A stretch of DNA of 64,000 bases from Prorocentrum cordatum (lineage: Eukaryota > Sar > Dinophyceae > Prorocentrales > Prorocentraceae), in NCBI GenBank assembly GCA_963575745.1, contig CAUYUJ010016715.1:102501-166500 (forward strand), given 5' to 3'. Shown piece by piece: positions 21,781 through 33,155 of the stretch; the first letter of the stretch is position 1; each line of letters opens with the position of its first letter. Both the position numbers and the translations under genes were made by a program. The notes under the pieces are model-generated. The model searched no databases. It worked only from the letters and a program-made list of their open reading frames with translations, and was not told where the DNA came from.

Positions 21781-21905
21781 ACCCATCAGGCGAGGAGGAA
21801 GAAGAAGAAGCAGAAAAAAAACAAAAAAAAAAAAAACAAGAAAAAGAAGAAGAAGAAGAAGAAGAAAAAGAAGAAGAATAAGAAGAAGAAGAACAGGAGG
21901 TGAGG
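21781..21905 (+). repeat. (GAA)/(AAG)-rich tract
   Basis: A/G-only low-complexity sequence that encodes poly-Lys/Arg/Glu in any plus frame. Confidence 0.9.
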
Positions 21906-21924
21906 GCGACGACGGCGGCCGGGC

Positions 21925-22160
21925 GCAGGGGGGAATCCTTACGTCCGGGCCGGGGGGTGGTAACCCATCCTCGGTCGAAGCAGGGGCAGGGGAAACCCTT
22001 TTCTCCGGGCTGGCGGTGGTAACCCATCGTCAACCACATGGGGCAAGGGGGAACCCTTGTCTCTGGGCTGGCGGTGGTAACCCATCGTCAGCCGAATCAG
22101 ACGCAGGGGGGAACCCTTGCGTTCGGGCCGGGGGTGGTAACCCATCTTCAGCCGAATCGG
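21925..22160 (+). repeat. ~60-bp tandem repeat, 4 units
   Basis: GTGGTAACCCAT(C/C) recurs about every 57-60 bases (near 21957, 22014, 22074 and 22134) with GGGxAAxCCTT and TCCGGGC(T/C)GG between. Confidence 0.9.
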
Positions 22161-22600
22161 GCTCGCCGCAGAGATTGGCTTTGTGCTGCCTCCCGCCTGA
22201 GCGCGGCCGTGACTAGCTCGGTGCCTGCGGGGTTGTCCCGGCTTGACCCCGCGCCACAGCGGCTCGCGCGGTTGCCCCAACGGCCTGGCCCGCGGGGTTG
22301 TCCCAACGGCCGCGCGACGCGGCCATTCGAGAATGCGCCCGCGCTGGCCGAGGCGGCGACGGCGTCGAGGAACATCGGCGCGCGCGCGTTCTTGCAATCA
22401 TCAGGAAAGGAGGTGGTGGGTTACGCAACAAATAGCAGGAGGGCGAGGCAAGGGCAACGCAGGGAGCGGGTGAGGGCCCCGCGCCAGGGCGAGAATGATA
22501 ATGACGCAGAGAAGACAATAAAGGCGCACCACTAATCGCGAGGACGACAGTGAAGGTTGTTTCCAGATTAGCCGAAAGGATTTTCATGAGGGGTCTTTCC
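22161..22600. other. Unassigned GC-rich region
   Basis: Short repeated words (CGGGGTTGTCCC, GGTTGCCCCAACGGCC) at 22220-22310. No gene recognised. Confidence 0.4.
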
Positions 22601-22614
22601 GTCGATATAATTAT

Positions 22615-22870
22615 TGTTTTCCCCCTCCCCCTGGGGGAAGGAGGCAAAACACCCTCGCCGATAGGAAAAAACATCGGGCTGTCTAGCTGTGATCTCTTCG
22701 ACTAGGGGTGTCGTTCGCGCGACTTGGCGCTCTGACCGGCAGGGAAGGCGGGGGAGGAGAGGGGGGGACCTGACTTCTGACGGACTATTTCCACCCCCCC
22801 GGGCCCTGGGGGGGAGAACAAAAAAGACTGACGCCGGTATGAAAAAGCGTCGGGGAGGCGGGCGGGGCGA
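22615..22870 (+). repeat. Local duplication including ~87-bp dispersed repeat, copy 2
   Basis: Positions 22710-22796 match 19461-19547. On either side, a C-run then GGGGGA, AACA and (A/T)AGGAAAAA-type segments repeat imperfectly (about 22620-22680 and 22795-22850). Confidence 0.6.
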
Positions 22871-23190
22871 CGTCTCTTCCTGTCGGCGGGGGCGGTGTTC
22901 GAGCCCCGTGGGCCACCAGACAACTGTCCTGGATAAAGAAGCGGCAGCAGTGACGGGGCGCACACATCTGGGCAACTTGGAAAATCATCTTCTGCCGAGC
23001 AAGGGGGGATGGAGAGGACTATGATGTACGGCGATGGGCGATTCTTCATTTCTCCATGCTATACGCGTGAAGCTGCACTTCACCTGCGACGACTTGGGAG
23101 GACGAAGACCATGACGAGGACAACTATACACGGACATAGCGAGTTGGTCTCGCAATGCGCAGGGAAAGGGATGGATCATGAGCGGGTTTG
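22871..23190. other. Unassigned, no gene seen
   Basis: No recognisable domain or repeat. Confidence 0.35.
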
Positions 23191-23194
23191 CAAT

Positions 23195-23360
23195 GGTCGT
23201 GGTCATCGTCTTGGTTGACGTGGTCGTCGTCTTGGACGACGACGACGTCGTCGTGGTCGGTCGTGGTCGTGGTGATTTTGGTCGCGGTCGTGGCCGTGGA
23301 GAACTTCGTCGTCGTCGTGGTCGGGCTCGTGGTCGTTATCACGGGGGGCCGTGGGTCCTC
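23195..23360 (+). repeat. (GTC)/(GTG)-type tract
   Basis: Imperfect trinucleotide array rich in GTCGTC and GTGGTC, about 160 bases. Confidence 0.85.
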
Positions 23361-24690
23361 GAGCACCTCGACGACGGGGCAGATGTGCCTCTGCCTGAGG
23401 CCCTGCAGCTTCCTGAGCCTGGGCAGGACGTAAGAGGGATGCAGGATGATGATGATGGGTCCAGGTGTGCATGAATCAGGATGCGCCCTCCGGCCAGACG
23501 AGGGCAGGAGGGTGCCAAGACCAAAGATCCGACGTCTTGACATTTTGAGCGCGGGGTACCCTGGGACCCCCGACTCTTTCCCTTGCACCGGCGTTTCATC
23601 CTGAGCCGTTGCTGGACAATCCCGGGACCCAGCGAGGGCCCTCGGAGGCCGAAAAAGAAGGACACCAAATTCCTGAATTGTCCAAGACGTCGGACGTCTG
23701 GGAGTTCGGATGAGGGTCAATCGGGCATGGAGGATGGATCGGGCGCCGCGCCCTCGGCCTGCACGCGAACGAACTCCTCGCACCCTTGGAGGGGCGTCCG
23801 ACGTGTTCCTCCTTCCGTTTGGGTTGTTGGTTCCTTGGGTGCCTACTCTCGGGCGTTGGCAGAACTGGGTTTAGTGGGACCTGGTTTAGCGATGTGTGCA
23901 GGGGGACGCCCCCCCCGCCCCTTTCCACTAACCGGAACTGCCATCACCGGAAAAAGCACCAGCTACGGCAGACCTGGTTCAGTGATTCTGGCCAATTCAC
24001 TAGCTCCGGGGCCCTACCACTAACCAGGTCCCCTTACCTGGGGTCCTGGCCATACCCGATACTCTCTTGGGGCCGCCCTGGAGATACCGACACCTTCCAT
24101 TTGGACCTCCAGGGGACCTCCGGCTCGGATGTCGTGGTAATGGCGAGCTCCCCGCAGAACTCGGACTTAGAACTCGAACTCGGCCCCAGGCCTTCGTCGG
24201 AGCTCGAACCACGAGCGCGCTCACACCCCCAGCGGAGGGGGGGCAACGAGACGGAGCCTCGCACAGGCACGCGGGCCCCAGAAGGCAGGCGCACCTGTGG
24301 GATTTCCTCGCGCCTCGGGGTGCTCTCCAGCCGCTGCGCCTCGTAGAGGGGCGCTCCGAGGAGGCTCGGGCCGCACCGAGCGGCCGCCCCGAGACCCGAG
24401 GCTGTGGCCCGACGTCCACGCCCCCACCAGGCGAAGAGCGATACAACATACACTGTTCCGTCGACGGGGGCGCCGGTCCCAGGGCGGCTGGAAAATTCAT
24501 ACCCTGGCGTGCCACCGTATGGGTACACATTCTCCGCACACCCTGGGAAAAAGCGCCCGCGAAGACGAATAGGTCTATCCTATACCGCGCTTCGCCCGCA
24601 AAGTGCGCGGCCGGGGCGCGGCGCCGGGCAGCCAGAAGCGGCCAGGCGCGGGCGCGCGCGCGCGGCGCCGAGGCCAGGGATGCGCGGCCA
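23361..24690. other. Unassigned region, no gene recognised
   Basis: Open frames on both strands up to 257 codons (24000-24773 minus), with biased Arg/Ala/Gly/Ser composition and no recognised domains. Confidence 0.35.
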
Positions 24691-24696
24691 GGATTT

Positions 24697-24849
24697 GGTC
24701 GGGCATGTCCAACTACAGGCGGACATGGGACGAAAAATAAAAAATACTCCAAACACATTCGAACATAATCCAAAAATGCTCAAAAATCGTACCCATACCA
24801 TTTTTGACTATTTTTGAATATTCCTCCTGTAGAGGGACCTGCCCGACTG
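24697..24849. mobile_element. AT-rich short inverted-repeat element (~153 bp)
   Basis: Terminal inverted repeats of about 26 bp (left GTCGGGCATGTCC, then CTACAGGCGGA; the right complement reads GTCGGGCAGGTCC, then CTACAGGAGGA) enclose a strikingly AT-rich centre in GC-rich surroundings. Similar GC-rich words (GGCCAGGCGCGGGCGCGCGC) lie on both sides, at about 24640 and 24870. No coding capacity. Confidence 0.75.
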
Positions 24850-25039
24850 AAGGCCAGGACGCGGCCAGGAACGGCCAGGCGCGGGCGCGCGCGCATGCGC
24901 AAACCGCGGTCCCGGCGCATGTGCAAACCGCGCGCCCTGGGAGCCTCACCATCGGCCCTTGGTGTCCGCTCTGGACTTTCGGCCCCCCGACCTTCGATTA
25001 TGGATCCTCGGTCCTCGACTCTCGGTCCTCCATCCTTCC

Positions 25040-25140
25040 CCCCGTCGTCGTCCTGGAGGAGGAGGAGGAGGAAGAGGAGGAGGACGACGAAGAGCAGGGG
25101 GAGGCAGAGGACGAGGAGGGACGACGACTGGGGAGGGAGA
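25040..25140 (+). repeat. (GGA)n microsatellite
   Basis: GGA/GAG-rich run of about 100 bases. Confidence 0.9.
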
Positions 25141-25970
25141 GAAGAGGACTGTAGGGCAGCGAGGGGCAGCGACCGCAGCCGTCCGATGGCTGCCGGACGC
25201 CCAACTACCTCGGGCAGCGCAACTAGTTGATGTCCACGGCGGCGCGCAGCCGTCGAGCGACGGACGCTCGCGGAACGCTGACAACGTGATGTTGATCGTG
25301 TCTGCTTGCAGTTGAATGTTCCCCGCTACTGCGGTGCCGCTCGGCCATGCGGTCCAAGCGCATCCCGCGCCCGCGGCTATGCAGATGTTGGGCGGGCGGG
25401 CGCTCTCGACGTCGGCGCTGCTCGCCAAGGCGAGGGCGGGGCACACGAGGGACTGGAGCCTCTCCGGGGGGGGGCCTCGGATCTGGGCGAGGCCGGCGCG
25501 TTCCCCCGAAACGCCGACCACGCCATCCCCTGTGCGATTCCAATCGGCCGACATTCCTCGGCCAGCGTGCACGCGTCCATTTTTCCGCCGTGGCAGGCAA
25601 GCTGCGCAGGAGGTCGTGGCACCCCTCTGTGACACGCGCGCTCCCAGTGAAATTGTTTACGGTGGGATCCCACACACCGAGAGAATGAGCAGCTGGGCCA
25701 AAGAAACAGGAGAGGAGGCGGGGAGGGAGAGCTGGAACATGCGCCCACGAGACGGCAGCCCTCACGCCTTCGTGGCCTCGGTACGCTGCCAGCTCCTTCT
25801 GGCACGGCACTGCGCAGGCGAACACGCAAGAAGAAACAGAGAGTAGAGATCCCGCGCGCGCCCGGAGGGTTCCATGAGGGATGGAGAAGCAAGTCCGCCC
25901 ACCCTGCCCCTCAAAACGCAAGAACACCGAAGAGTAGCTGTCTGGAGGATGTGGGGGAGTGGGAGAGGGA
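25141..25970. other. Unassigned region, no gene recognised
   Basis: Overlapping open frames on both strands (176 codons plus at 25316-25846; 267 codons minus at 25223-26026) with no recognisable domain. Confidence 0.35.
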
Positions 25971-25974
25971 ACGA

Positions 25975-26285
25975 CAGCGACGTCGACGACGGAAACGGCG
26001 GCGATAACGACAACGACGGCCGACACGACGGGGACGGCGCCGACAGCAACGGCGACGACGGCGACAACTGGCGCGGGCGCCTCGCCACCGCCTCCCCGGG
26101 CTGGCCGCGCAGTGCCACCCGCGGCACCGACTTGCAGAACCGGAGCGCCCCGGAGGCGCGTTCCTTGATGACCTCCAACGGGGGGGTAGTCCTACTCCTG
26201 GTCCTCCTCGTCCTCGTCGTCCTCGTCCTCCTCCTACTCGTCCTCCTCGCCCTCCTCCTGCTGCTCCTCTTGCTCCTCCTCCTTT
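25975..26285 (+). repeat. (GAC)n-like and (CTC)n-like tracts
   Basis: Imperfect GACGGCGAC words at 25975-26072 and a CTC/CTG-rich run at about 26195-26285. Confidence 0.8.
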
Positions 26286-26369
26286 TGGTACGTTCAACAA
26301 ACCTCAAGTGAAAACCTGTGGAGCTTCTGACTTTGACTAACGAAATGTGCACTCGACTCGGCTCACAAT

Positions 26370-26450
26370 GTACCTGGCGGGCGACGCGGAAAATGCAGGA
26401 ACATAAAGCCGTGACGAGAATAGTTAAACAAGTAGGCGCCCGCCAGGTAC
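26370..26450. repeat. 14-bp perfect inverted repeat
   Basis: GTACCTGGCGGGCG (26370-26383) and its complement (26437-26450) with a 53-base loop. Confidence 0.7.
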
Positions 26451-26980
26451 CAGAGGTCGGCTCGGACCTTACTATGATAAGCCGCAACCACCCCACCTCC
26501 ATGGTTGGTAAGGTGCAAGCAAAATAAATACGTGCGAAGAATGCCATGCAAGTAGATAGATGCGAAACTGAAATGTAGCACTCCTAAGGTTGCTGCCCAG
26601 GGTTTAAGGTTGACTCCAAACCGTAGGTACATCTTTCCCAAGTCCCCAGTACTGATCCACCTCCACCTCCAAACCCCTCGCAGCCTGGCGCAGCCTGTGA
26701 TACAGACTTGCCCAAGTGTTTAGGCAACTGAGGCTGTAAGTCATTTGGCCTGCACGCAAGGTAAGCGTCGCTTCTGCAGGGTGGCACAACCGCAAGTGAG
26801 TGTGCGCTACAAAATTGTCGGGTGACTACCAAAGCTGGGTAGCGATGCGAGGCATGACAGAGCAAATACTGTGGAGGCCGTGCCTTTGGCGAAGTAAACC
26901 GTGTCATGGCTAGTGTCCCCCGTCTGAAGGTCAAAAGGCGTTGGAGATGAGTAGTGCTCCTCCCCCCCAACACACAGGTC
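26451..26980. other. Unassigned, no gene recognised
   Basis: Balanced composition and no clear repeat until the duplication at about 26983. It forms part of a 240-codon minus-strand open frame (26807-27529) that I could not assign. Confidence 0.35.
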
Positions 26981-26982
26981 CC

Positions 26983-27420
26983 AGCACCCCCCACCATAGT
27001 CAGAGTCAGGCAGGTCAGGCTGAGAAGTAGTCATGGCTGGAGTGGTGGCTGAGAGCGCGAGAAAGTGGCTTTGTGAAACCGCCCAAAGGGGTAAGAACAA
27101 ATGAGCGTATATGTAGCAAAATACGAACAGAAGGGTAGCAATGTACAGACAAAAACTGGCCGCGGTATTGGTCCTCCTCCACCTCCTCAGCAGATAGGAC
27201 CCAGCACATCCCCATCCATAGTCAGAGTCAGGCAGGTCAGCTGAGAATTGGCATGGCTGTCGTGGTGGCTGAGAGCGCGAAAAAGTGGCGATGTGGAACC
27301 GCCAAAGGAGCAATAACAAATGAACGTAGGCGTGAGAGAAAGGTGGCGACGTAGAACAAAAACGCGCATAGCTGCTGGTCGGTATGATGCTATTGACGCT
27401 ATGCTGGCCAGGGGTATTGG
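26983..27420. repeat. ~217-bp direct duplication
   Basis: CATAGTCAGAGTCAGGCAGG recurs at about 26996 and 27216, followed by GTGGTGGCTGAGAGCGCGA and AACAAATGA(G/A)CGTA in both. On the minus strand both units read a shared DLPDSDYG, but compensating frame changes lie between, so coding is not proven. Confidence 0.75.
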
Positions 27421-28225
27421 CTGGACTGGAGGCTCCACCGTAACGGTTCGCGGAGAGGCGCGGGTGCAAAGCAACGCAAGCAACAACGACGGGAAATAGG
27501 TGAGAAAGCAGAGGCCGTGAGCAACCCAAAGGGAAGAAACCGATACCCTATGCGCCCAACGGATGCACAAGGCATCGGCTGTCCTAATCAGCCGGTAGGG
27601 TACGGCCCCTGGGGGGGAAGGGGTCCAAACACTCGCATGGTAAGGTTAGACGAACTGTTGAAACAAGGGGTAAGGAAGCTGGAGAAAGTGGAAAGGCGAT
27701 GGCGACAGCAGGAATGGTCTGTAGCAGATGAATGTCAGGAGAAGCCTGCTGCTGCCAGGGGTACACGAGGCCTCGGTTGGGGCTTGTTTGGAGCTGCCTC
27801 GACGCCATTAAAACTTACCCTGCGACGTACCCAACCTTTTTTATACACGCGTCGCCTATACCCAGGACCATTCAATGCTGACTGGCATTCTGAAGGACCC
27901 GCACTGCGCAAGAAGAGCACTCATGAGTGGAATCAGAAGAGAGCATCGAGAAGAGGAACAGCAACCATACAAAATGGAAGCACAAGGGTGTTGAAATAAA
28001 CACAAAAGCGGGGGCGGCGAGGGCTAGACCAGAATATCGGTTTAACTCAGCATCGGGCTGCGCTGAAAGAGGCAACTGCATGAGGTGCATAACGGGGGCG
28101 GAGACTCACCCAACATTGGAGACAAAAGGGCGCGACAGCGAACCCAAAGACAAGAACCCAAACATGCAAGCAACAGGTCGCGGTCTCGAGGATAAGCAGG
28201 ACCACCCAATCACCGCGTGGGAGTT
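27421..28225. other. Unassigned, no gene recognised
   Basis: A 160-codon plus frame (27517-27999) contains VRKLEKVERRWRQQEW and other fairly normal protein composition but no known domain. It directly precedes the 103-bp array. Confidence 0.3.
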
Positions 28226-29587
28226 CCCTTCGCTGGACCTCCCAGGAGCCCACGAAAATGACGACAATTGCGCAAATCGCAAGCCCCCCGAGGGGCGGCG
28301 CGGTACCGAGGTGATCCGCGTGGGACGTACCTCCGCTGGGCCTCCCAAGAGCCCACGAGAGTGCCGACAATTGCGCAGATCGCAAGCCCCCAAGGGGCGG
28401 CGAAGTACCGAAGTGATGCGCGTGGGACGTCCCTCCGCTGGGCCTCCCAGCAGCCCACGTAAGTGGCGACCATTGCGCAGATCGCAAATCCCCCAAAAGG
28501 CGGCGGGGTACCCAGGTGATCCGCGTGGGACCTACCTCCGCTGGGCCTCCCAGGAGCCCACGAGAGTGGCGAGCCTTGCGCAGATCGCAAGCCCCCCCCA
28601 GGGGGCGGCGAGGTCCCGAGGTGAGCCGCGTGGGACGTACCTCCGCTGGGCCTCCCAGAAGCTTACAAACGTGGCGACAATTGCGCAGATCGCAAGCCCC
28701 CCAAGGGGCGGCGCGGTACCGAGGTGATCCGCGTGGGACGTACCTCCGCTGAGCCTCCCAGGAGCCCACGAAAGTGGCGACCATTGCGCAGATCGCAAAT
28801 CCCCCAAAAGGCGGCGGGGTACCCAGGTGATCCGCGTGGGACGTACCTCCGATGGGCCTCCCAGCAGCCCACGAGAGTGGCGAGCCTTGCGCAGATCGCA
28901 AGCCCCCCATGGGGCGGCGAGGTCCCGAGGTGATCCGCGTGGGAAGTACCTCCGATGGGCCTCCCAGGAGCCCACGAAAGAGGCGACAATTGCGCAGATC
29001 GCAAGCCCCCCAGGGGGCGGCGAGATCCCGAGGTGATCCGCGTGGGACGTACCTCCGCTGGGCCTCCCAGAAGCTTACGAAAGTGGCGACCATTGCGCAG
29101 ATCGCAAGCCCCCCCAGGGGGCGGCGAGGTCCCGAGGTGAGCAGCGTGGGACGTACCTCCGCTGGGCCTCCCAGGAGTCCACGAAAGTGGCGACCATTGC
29201 GCGGATCGCAAGCCCCACAAGGGGCGGCGAGGTACCGAAGTGATCCGCGTGGGACGTACCTCCGCTGGACCTCCCAGGAGCCCACGAAAGTGGCGACAAT
29301 TGCGCGGATCGCAAGCCTCCCAGGGGGCGGCGAGATACCGAAGTGATCCGCGTGGGAAATGCCTCCGCTGGGCCTCCCAGGAGCCCACGAACGTGGCGAC
29401 AGTTGCGCAGATCGCAAGCCCCCCAAAAGGCGGCGAGGTCCCGAGGTGATCCGCGTGGGACGTGCCTCCGCTGGGCCCCCTCAGGAGCCCACGAAAGTGG
29501 CGACAATTGCGCAAATCGCAAGCCCCCCAGGGGGCGGCGAGGTCCCGAGGTGATCCGCGTGGGAAGTACCTCCGCTGGGCTTCGTAG
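28226..29587. repeat. 103-bp tandem array 1, 13 units
   Basis: GTGATCCGCGTGGGA or a close variant recurs at 28311, 28413, 28516, 28621, 28724, 28827, 28930, 29033, 29137, 29240, 29343, 29446 and 29550. Each unit also has TACCTCCGCTGGGCC, GAGCCCACGA, GTGGCGACAATTGCGCAGAT and CGCAAGCCCCCC. Because 103 is not a multiple of 3, a 459-codon open minus frame (28047-29426) must read the unit in all three phases. The minus strand of the unit therefore lacks stops in every frame. Confidence 0.97.
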
Positions 29588-29589
29588 AG

Positions 29590-30150
29590 CTCTTCGGCAT
29601 CGATGAGCTAGATGAATTCTGGCGCGGTGTGGAGCTAGTTGGCCCACCCGGCCCGGGCGGACAATGTGGCAGTCTGGGGTCGGTTGTTTGACGATTGTGA
29701 GAGATTTGACAATTCGTGTTGAGAATCCAGATCTTTATTCCCTGCAGTCGATCATTGCGCGTTTCATGGTGCAATTCTGAGGGCTGTAGCTGCAGCGCAG
29801 CTCTCGAAAATTAGGAGCAACCGTCGGCCGTCGGGATGCATTTTCCAGATGATAATTGCTGCGTGAACTTAACTCAAGCAGGTAGCAAGCTACACAGCTC
29901 CAGTATGTTTTGCACCTGTAGTAGGTTATGGCTCGTCGGGCTGTCGAATTCTCAGGTCCGTAGCTGAAGTATTACTATCAGAACACCTGGCGGAACCAAC
30001 TTCGTATAGAAACCGAAACAAAACCATGTTTCGAGTTTTTAAACTGATATGCAAGCAGGCTTTCTCGTCGTATTCTGAGCACTACTTCGCGTGCCAAGAG
30101 CTCTACGAGGGCCCCGGCGGTAACCTGGTTGACGGTTTACCGCCGGCTCC
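29590..30150. other. Single-copy spacer between the two 103-bp arrays
   Basis: About 560 bases of lower GC unrelated to the repeat. No gene or terminal repeat recognised. Either an insertion into one array or ancestral sequence between two. Confidence 0.5.
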
Positions 30151-30151
30151 G

Positions 30152-30893
30152 AGTTGCACAGATCGCAAGCCCCCCAAGGGGGCGGCGAGGTCCCGAGGTG
30201 ATCCGCGTGGGACGTACCTCCGCTGGGCCTCCCAGGAGCCCACGAAAGTGGCGACAATTGCGCAGATCGCAAGCCACCCAGGGGGCGGCGAGATCCCGAG
30301 GTGATCCGCGTGGGACGTACCTCCGCTGGGCTTCCCAGCAGCCCACGAACGTGGCGACAATTGCGCAGATCGCAAGCCACTCAGGGGGCGGCGAGGTCCC
30401 GAGGTGATCCGCGTGGGACGTACCTCCGCTGGGCCTCCCAGCAGCCCACGAACGTGGCGACAATTGCGCGGATCGCAAGCCCCCTCAGGGGGCGGCGAGG
30501 TCCCGAGGTGATCCGCGCGGGACGTGCCTCTGCTGGACCTCCCAGGAGCCCACGAAAGTGTCGACAATTGCGCAGATCGCAAGCCACCCAGGGGGCGGCG
30601 AGATCCCGAGGTGATCCGCGTGGGACGTACCTCCGCTGGGCCTCGCAGCAGCCCACGAAAGTGGCGACAATTGCGCAGATCGCAAGCCACCCAGGGGGCG
30701 GCGAGGTCCCGAGGTGATCCGCGTGGGACGTACCTCCGCTGGGCCTCCCAGCAGCCCACGAACGTGGCGACAGTTGCGCAGATCGCAAGCCCCCCAGGGG
30801 GCGGCGAGGTACCGAGGTGATCCGCGCGAGACGTACCTCCGCTGGGCTTCCCAGGAGCCCACGAAAGTGGCGACAGTTGCGCAGATCGCAGCC
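30152..30893. repeat. 103-bp tandem array 2, 7 units
   Basis: Same family and orientation as array 1, with unit markers at 30198, 30301, 30404, 30508, 30611, 30714 and 30817. It ends abruptly at a purine-rich stretch (30895-30985). Confidence 0.97.
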
Positions 30894-31059
30894 CGACGGC
30901 ACGAGAGAAGAGGAGAAGGGACTGCAGGAAACAGGAGTGAAGGAGGAGGGGGGGAGAGGGGAGGAGGAGGAAGGACGGGGCGACCACACGGCTCTATTCA
31001 AAATAGAGAACCCAACACAGGACGGTTAGGAAAAACATGCCAATGCGATGTCACACACA

Positions 31060-32440
31060 TTTTCTATGATGTCCCTCGCCGGACCTTGTTGAGGATGTCC
31101 CTAGCAAAATCGCCATTTCCGGCAGTCATCAGGGCGCTCTCGGAGCCATATTGAAGTCCTCTTTAGGCCCTCATTCCTCTTGAATAACTTCAAGATCGAT
31201 TCACGACGATGAAGAGAACATGCCATTGTTTTGAACATGTCCCCAACGAAATGCAAATGTTCTGCCGTGTTGTTTTATTTGGTCTGCCGTGTTTTTGAGC
31301 ATTTCCTGGAGACAGGTCGTTTCCTGCTGAGTATGTCCCTAGCGAAAAAGCCGTTTCCAACATAAGCGGCAGTAAAACACCTCCGGAGACAGGTCATTGT
31401 TGTTAGGATGTCCGGAACGCATTTTACAGACAATTGAATTTCGCGGCGATCAGTTCGAGGACGTCTCGAACGAAACGCTTGTTTATGTCAAACGCGATGT
31501 CGCGGATATCTCAATCTTATGAGGGACGTATCGAACGAAATCGCCATTTCGAGAAACCTTTTCCTGACATGAGCGGGAGGCGCGTAAAAGAGAAAACCTG
31601 TGCAAAAACGTGCAGCATCATCAAGATGAGCCGTAATGTGGGTGAGCTCCCCGAACGGCCACAAGGGCCACAAGGGATACCTATGGACGCGCGCCCCCCG
31701 AACGTTGACATCCCTGTTCCTGATTATCCTACGAACGCTCTCTCTACGGCTTGGCGTTTTGAGCCGGCGTCGCCCTTGGAACCGAACCGTTACCATACGA
31801 CGACGGCGACGACGATGACGACGATGACGACGACGGCGATGACGACGACGATGACGACGACGATGCCGACGATAATGGGGACAAATATACTACAGGACGG
31901 CTGGAGACAAACGCCCGCAAGATACCAAGTGGAGTTCACTGCCCGCGCGAGTTCCGACGTGGCGCTGACAGGAGAAGAAGGAGGAAGAGGAGGAGGAAAC
32001 CGGTTGGTATCGAGGACGCGTCCGAAGGCCTTGCGTTTTAACAAAACTGTTGAACACCCACGGGTTTCCAAATAGTTTCGACTTCGTGGGCCCGTCCGAG
32101 GGCAATTTTTGGAGGGTGTCTCGAGCGGAACGCTCACTGTCTAACAAAACTGTTGAAACACCTGTGATGTTTTCAATAATTCCGTTTCTTGGGCCATCTT
32201 GGAGGTAATCCGAGATCGCTCCGAAAATATGCCTCACATGAGCTCTTTCGGCATCTCATTTTTCGATGATGTCTCAGGTGAAACGCCCATGCTCGAGGAT
32301 CCGAAAATGAGGCGAGCATTTTCAAGAGCTCCATGTTTGGAGGATGTCTCAGGCGAAATCGAAATTGTTTAACATAAAGCGTCCCAAGCGAGAAACCCCC
32401 AGATCCCGATGTTGTGAGGACGTCTCGAGCGAAACGCTCC
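31060..32440 (+). repeat. Degenerate dispersed repeats with GAGGAxGTCTC core
   Basis: The word GAGGA(T/C)GTC(C/T)C followed by (G/A)xGCGAAA(C/T)(G/C)(C/G) recurs at irregular 60-150-base spacing (near 31090, 31322, 31457, 32112, 32272, 32343 and 32416). A (GAC)/(GAT) microsatellite lies at 31795-31880. The same core occurs inside the 160-bp array (20-21.7 kb) and at 41.05-41.25 kb. The 213-codon plus frame at 31434-32075 crosses these units and looks incidental. Confidence 0.6.
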
Positions 32441-32784
32441 TATTTCAAATCCGCGAGGTCTCCGCGGAGGCACGACCCCGCCACCACTCCCCCTGGACCC
32501 CCCCGCTTGATAAAAGTTCCCCCTCCGGGCCTGTAGCCAAAGTCCATCGCGCGACACTTCGAGTTTAAGCGCGCTTCCCGTCATCCGCCGGCCGTCAACC
32601 CCGTGCGATCCGCCACCCTATGTTCGTGTAATCTGTATTACAGATGATGCTGATCCAGCCAGAACGTCCAGCTCGCTTCGGGTGCCTCGGAGACGGTTTT
32701 TCTTGTTTTGTTTCATCCCTTTTCTGAAGACGCACCCCACTCTAAGAGGTCTCGCGAACTCCCACATAGCCAGCCACAGGACCG

Positions 32785-33083
32785 ACTAGCGCGCGTGCGC
32801 GTCCGAAGACGTCACATACGAGGCCACCGCCCTCTGGTGGAAGACCCGCGCGACAGAACGCGGCCCTTTGGCCGAGCGCTGGTGGCAGGCCGTGGATTCA
32901 AACGATGCAACGCGCAGCGTGCGGGATAAGCATAGCGCAGTGCCACACGAGCCGCCCTTACCAGCAGACGCAAAGTCGGCAACGCTCGACGTGGGATACG
33001 GAGAGGCGGCAGACAGTCAGGTCGACCACCTGCCTGCGGCTGCAGGCCGAGCCAAACTCAAAGTCACTAAGCAGCGGGCCTAG
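32785..33083 (+). CDS. Weak coding candidate, unknown product
   Basis: A plus frame open from about 32785 (after a TAG) to a TAG at 33081-33083. Its amino acid composition is mixed and non-repetitive (LAERWWQAVDSNDATRSVRD, then ADAKSATLDVGYGEAADSQ). The first ATG-type start in frame is at about 32868, so it may be an exon or a relic. The neighbouring candidate at 33156 is convergent on the opposite strand. No domain recognised. Confidence 0.25.
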
Positions 33084-33155
33084 GAATTGGGGCAGAGAAG
33101 AAAAGCACAGGCGTTGGACAAAAACACAAAACTGAACAAAATGATGGTCGTTGCA

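Noticed and set aside
26807-27529. 240-codon minus-strand gene with DLPDSDYG repeats
   Set aside because: The duplicated ~217-bp unit keeps DLPDSDYG but needs compensating frame changes within each unit, and no family is recognised. Treated as a non-coding duplication pending transcripts.
28047-29426. 459-codon minus-strand open frame as a protein gene
   Set aside because: It coincides with the 103-bp tandem array and changes phase each unit. No start context, domain or codon periodicity supports a gene. Kept only as a finding about stop-free repeats.
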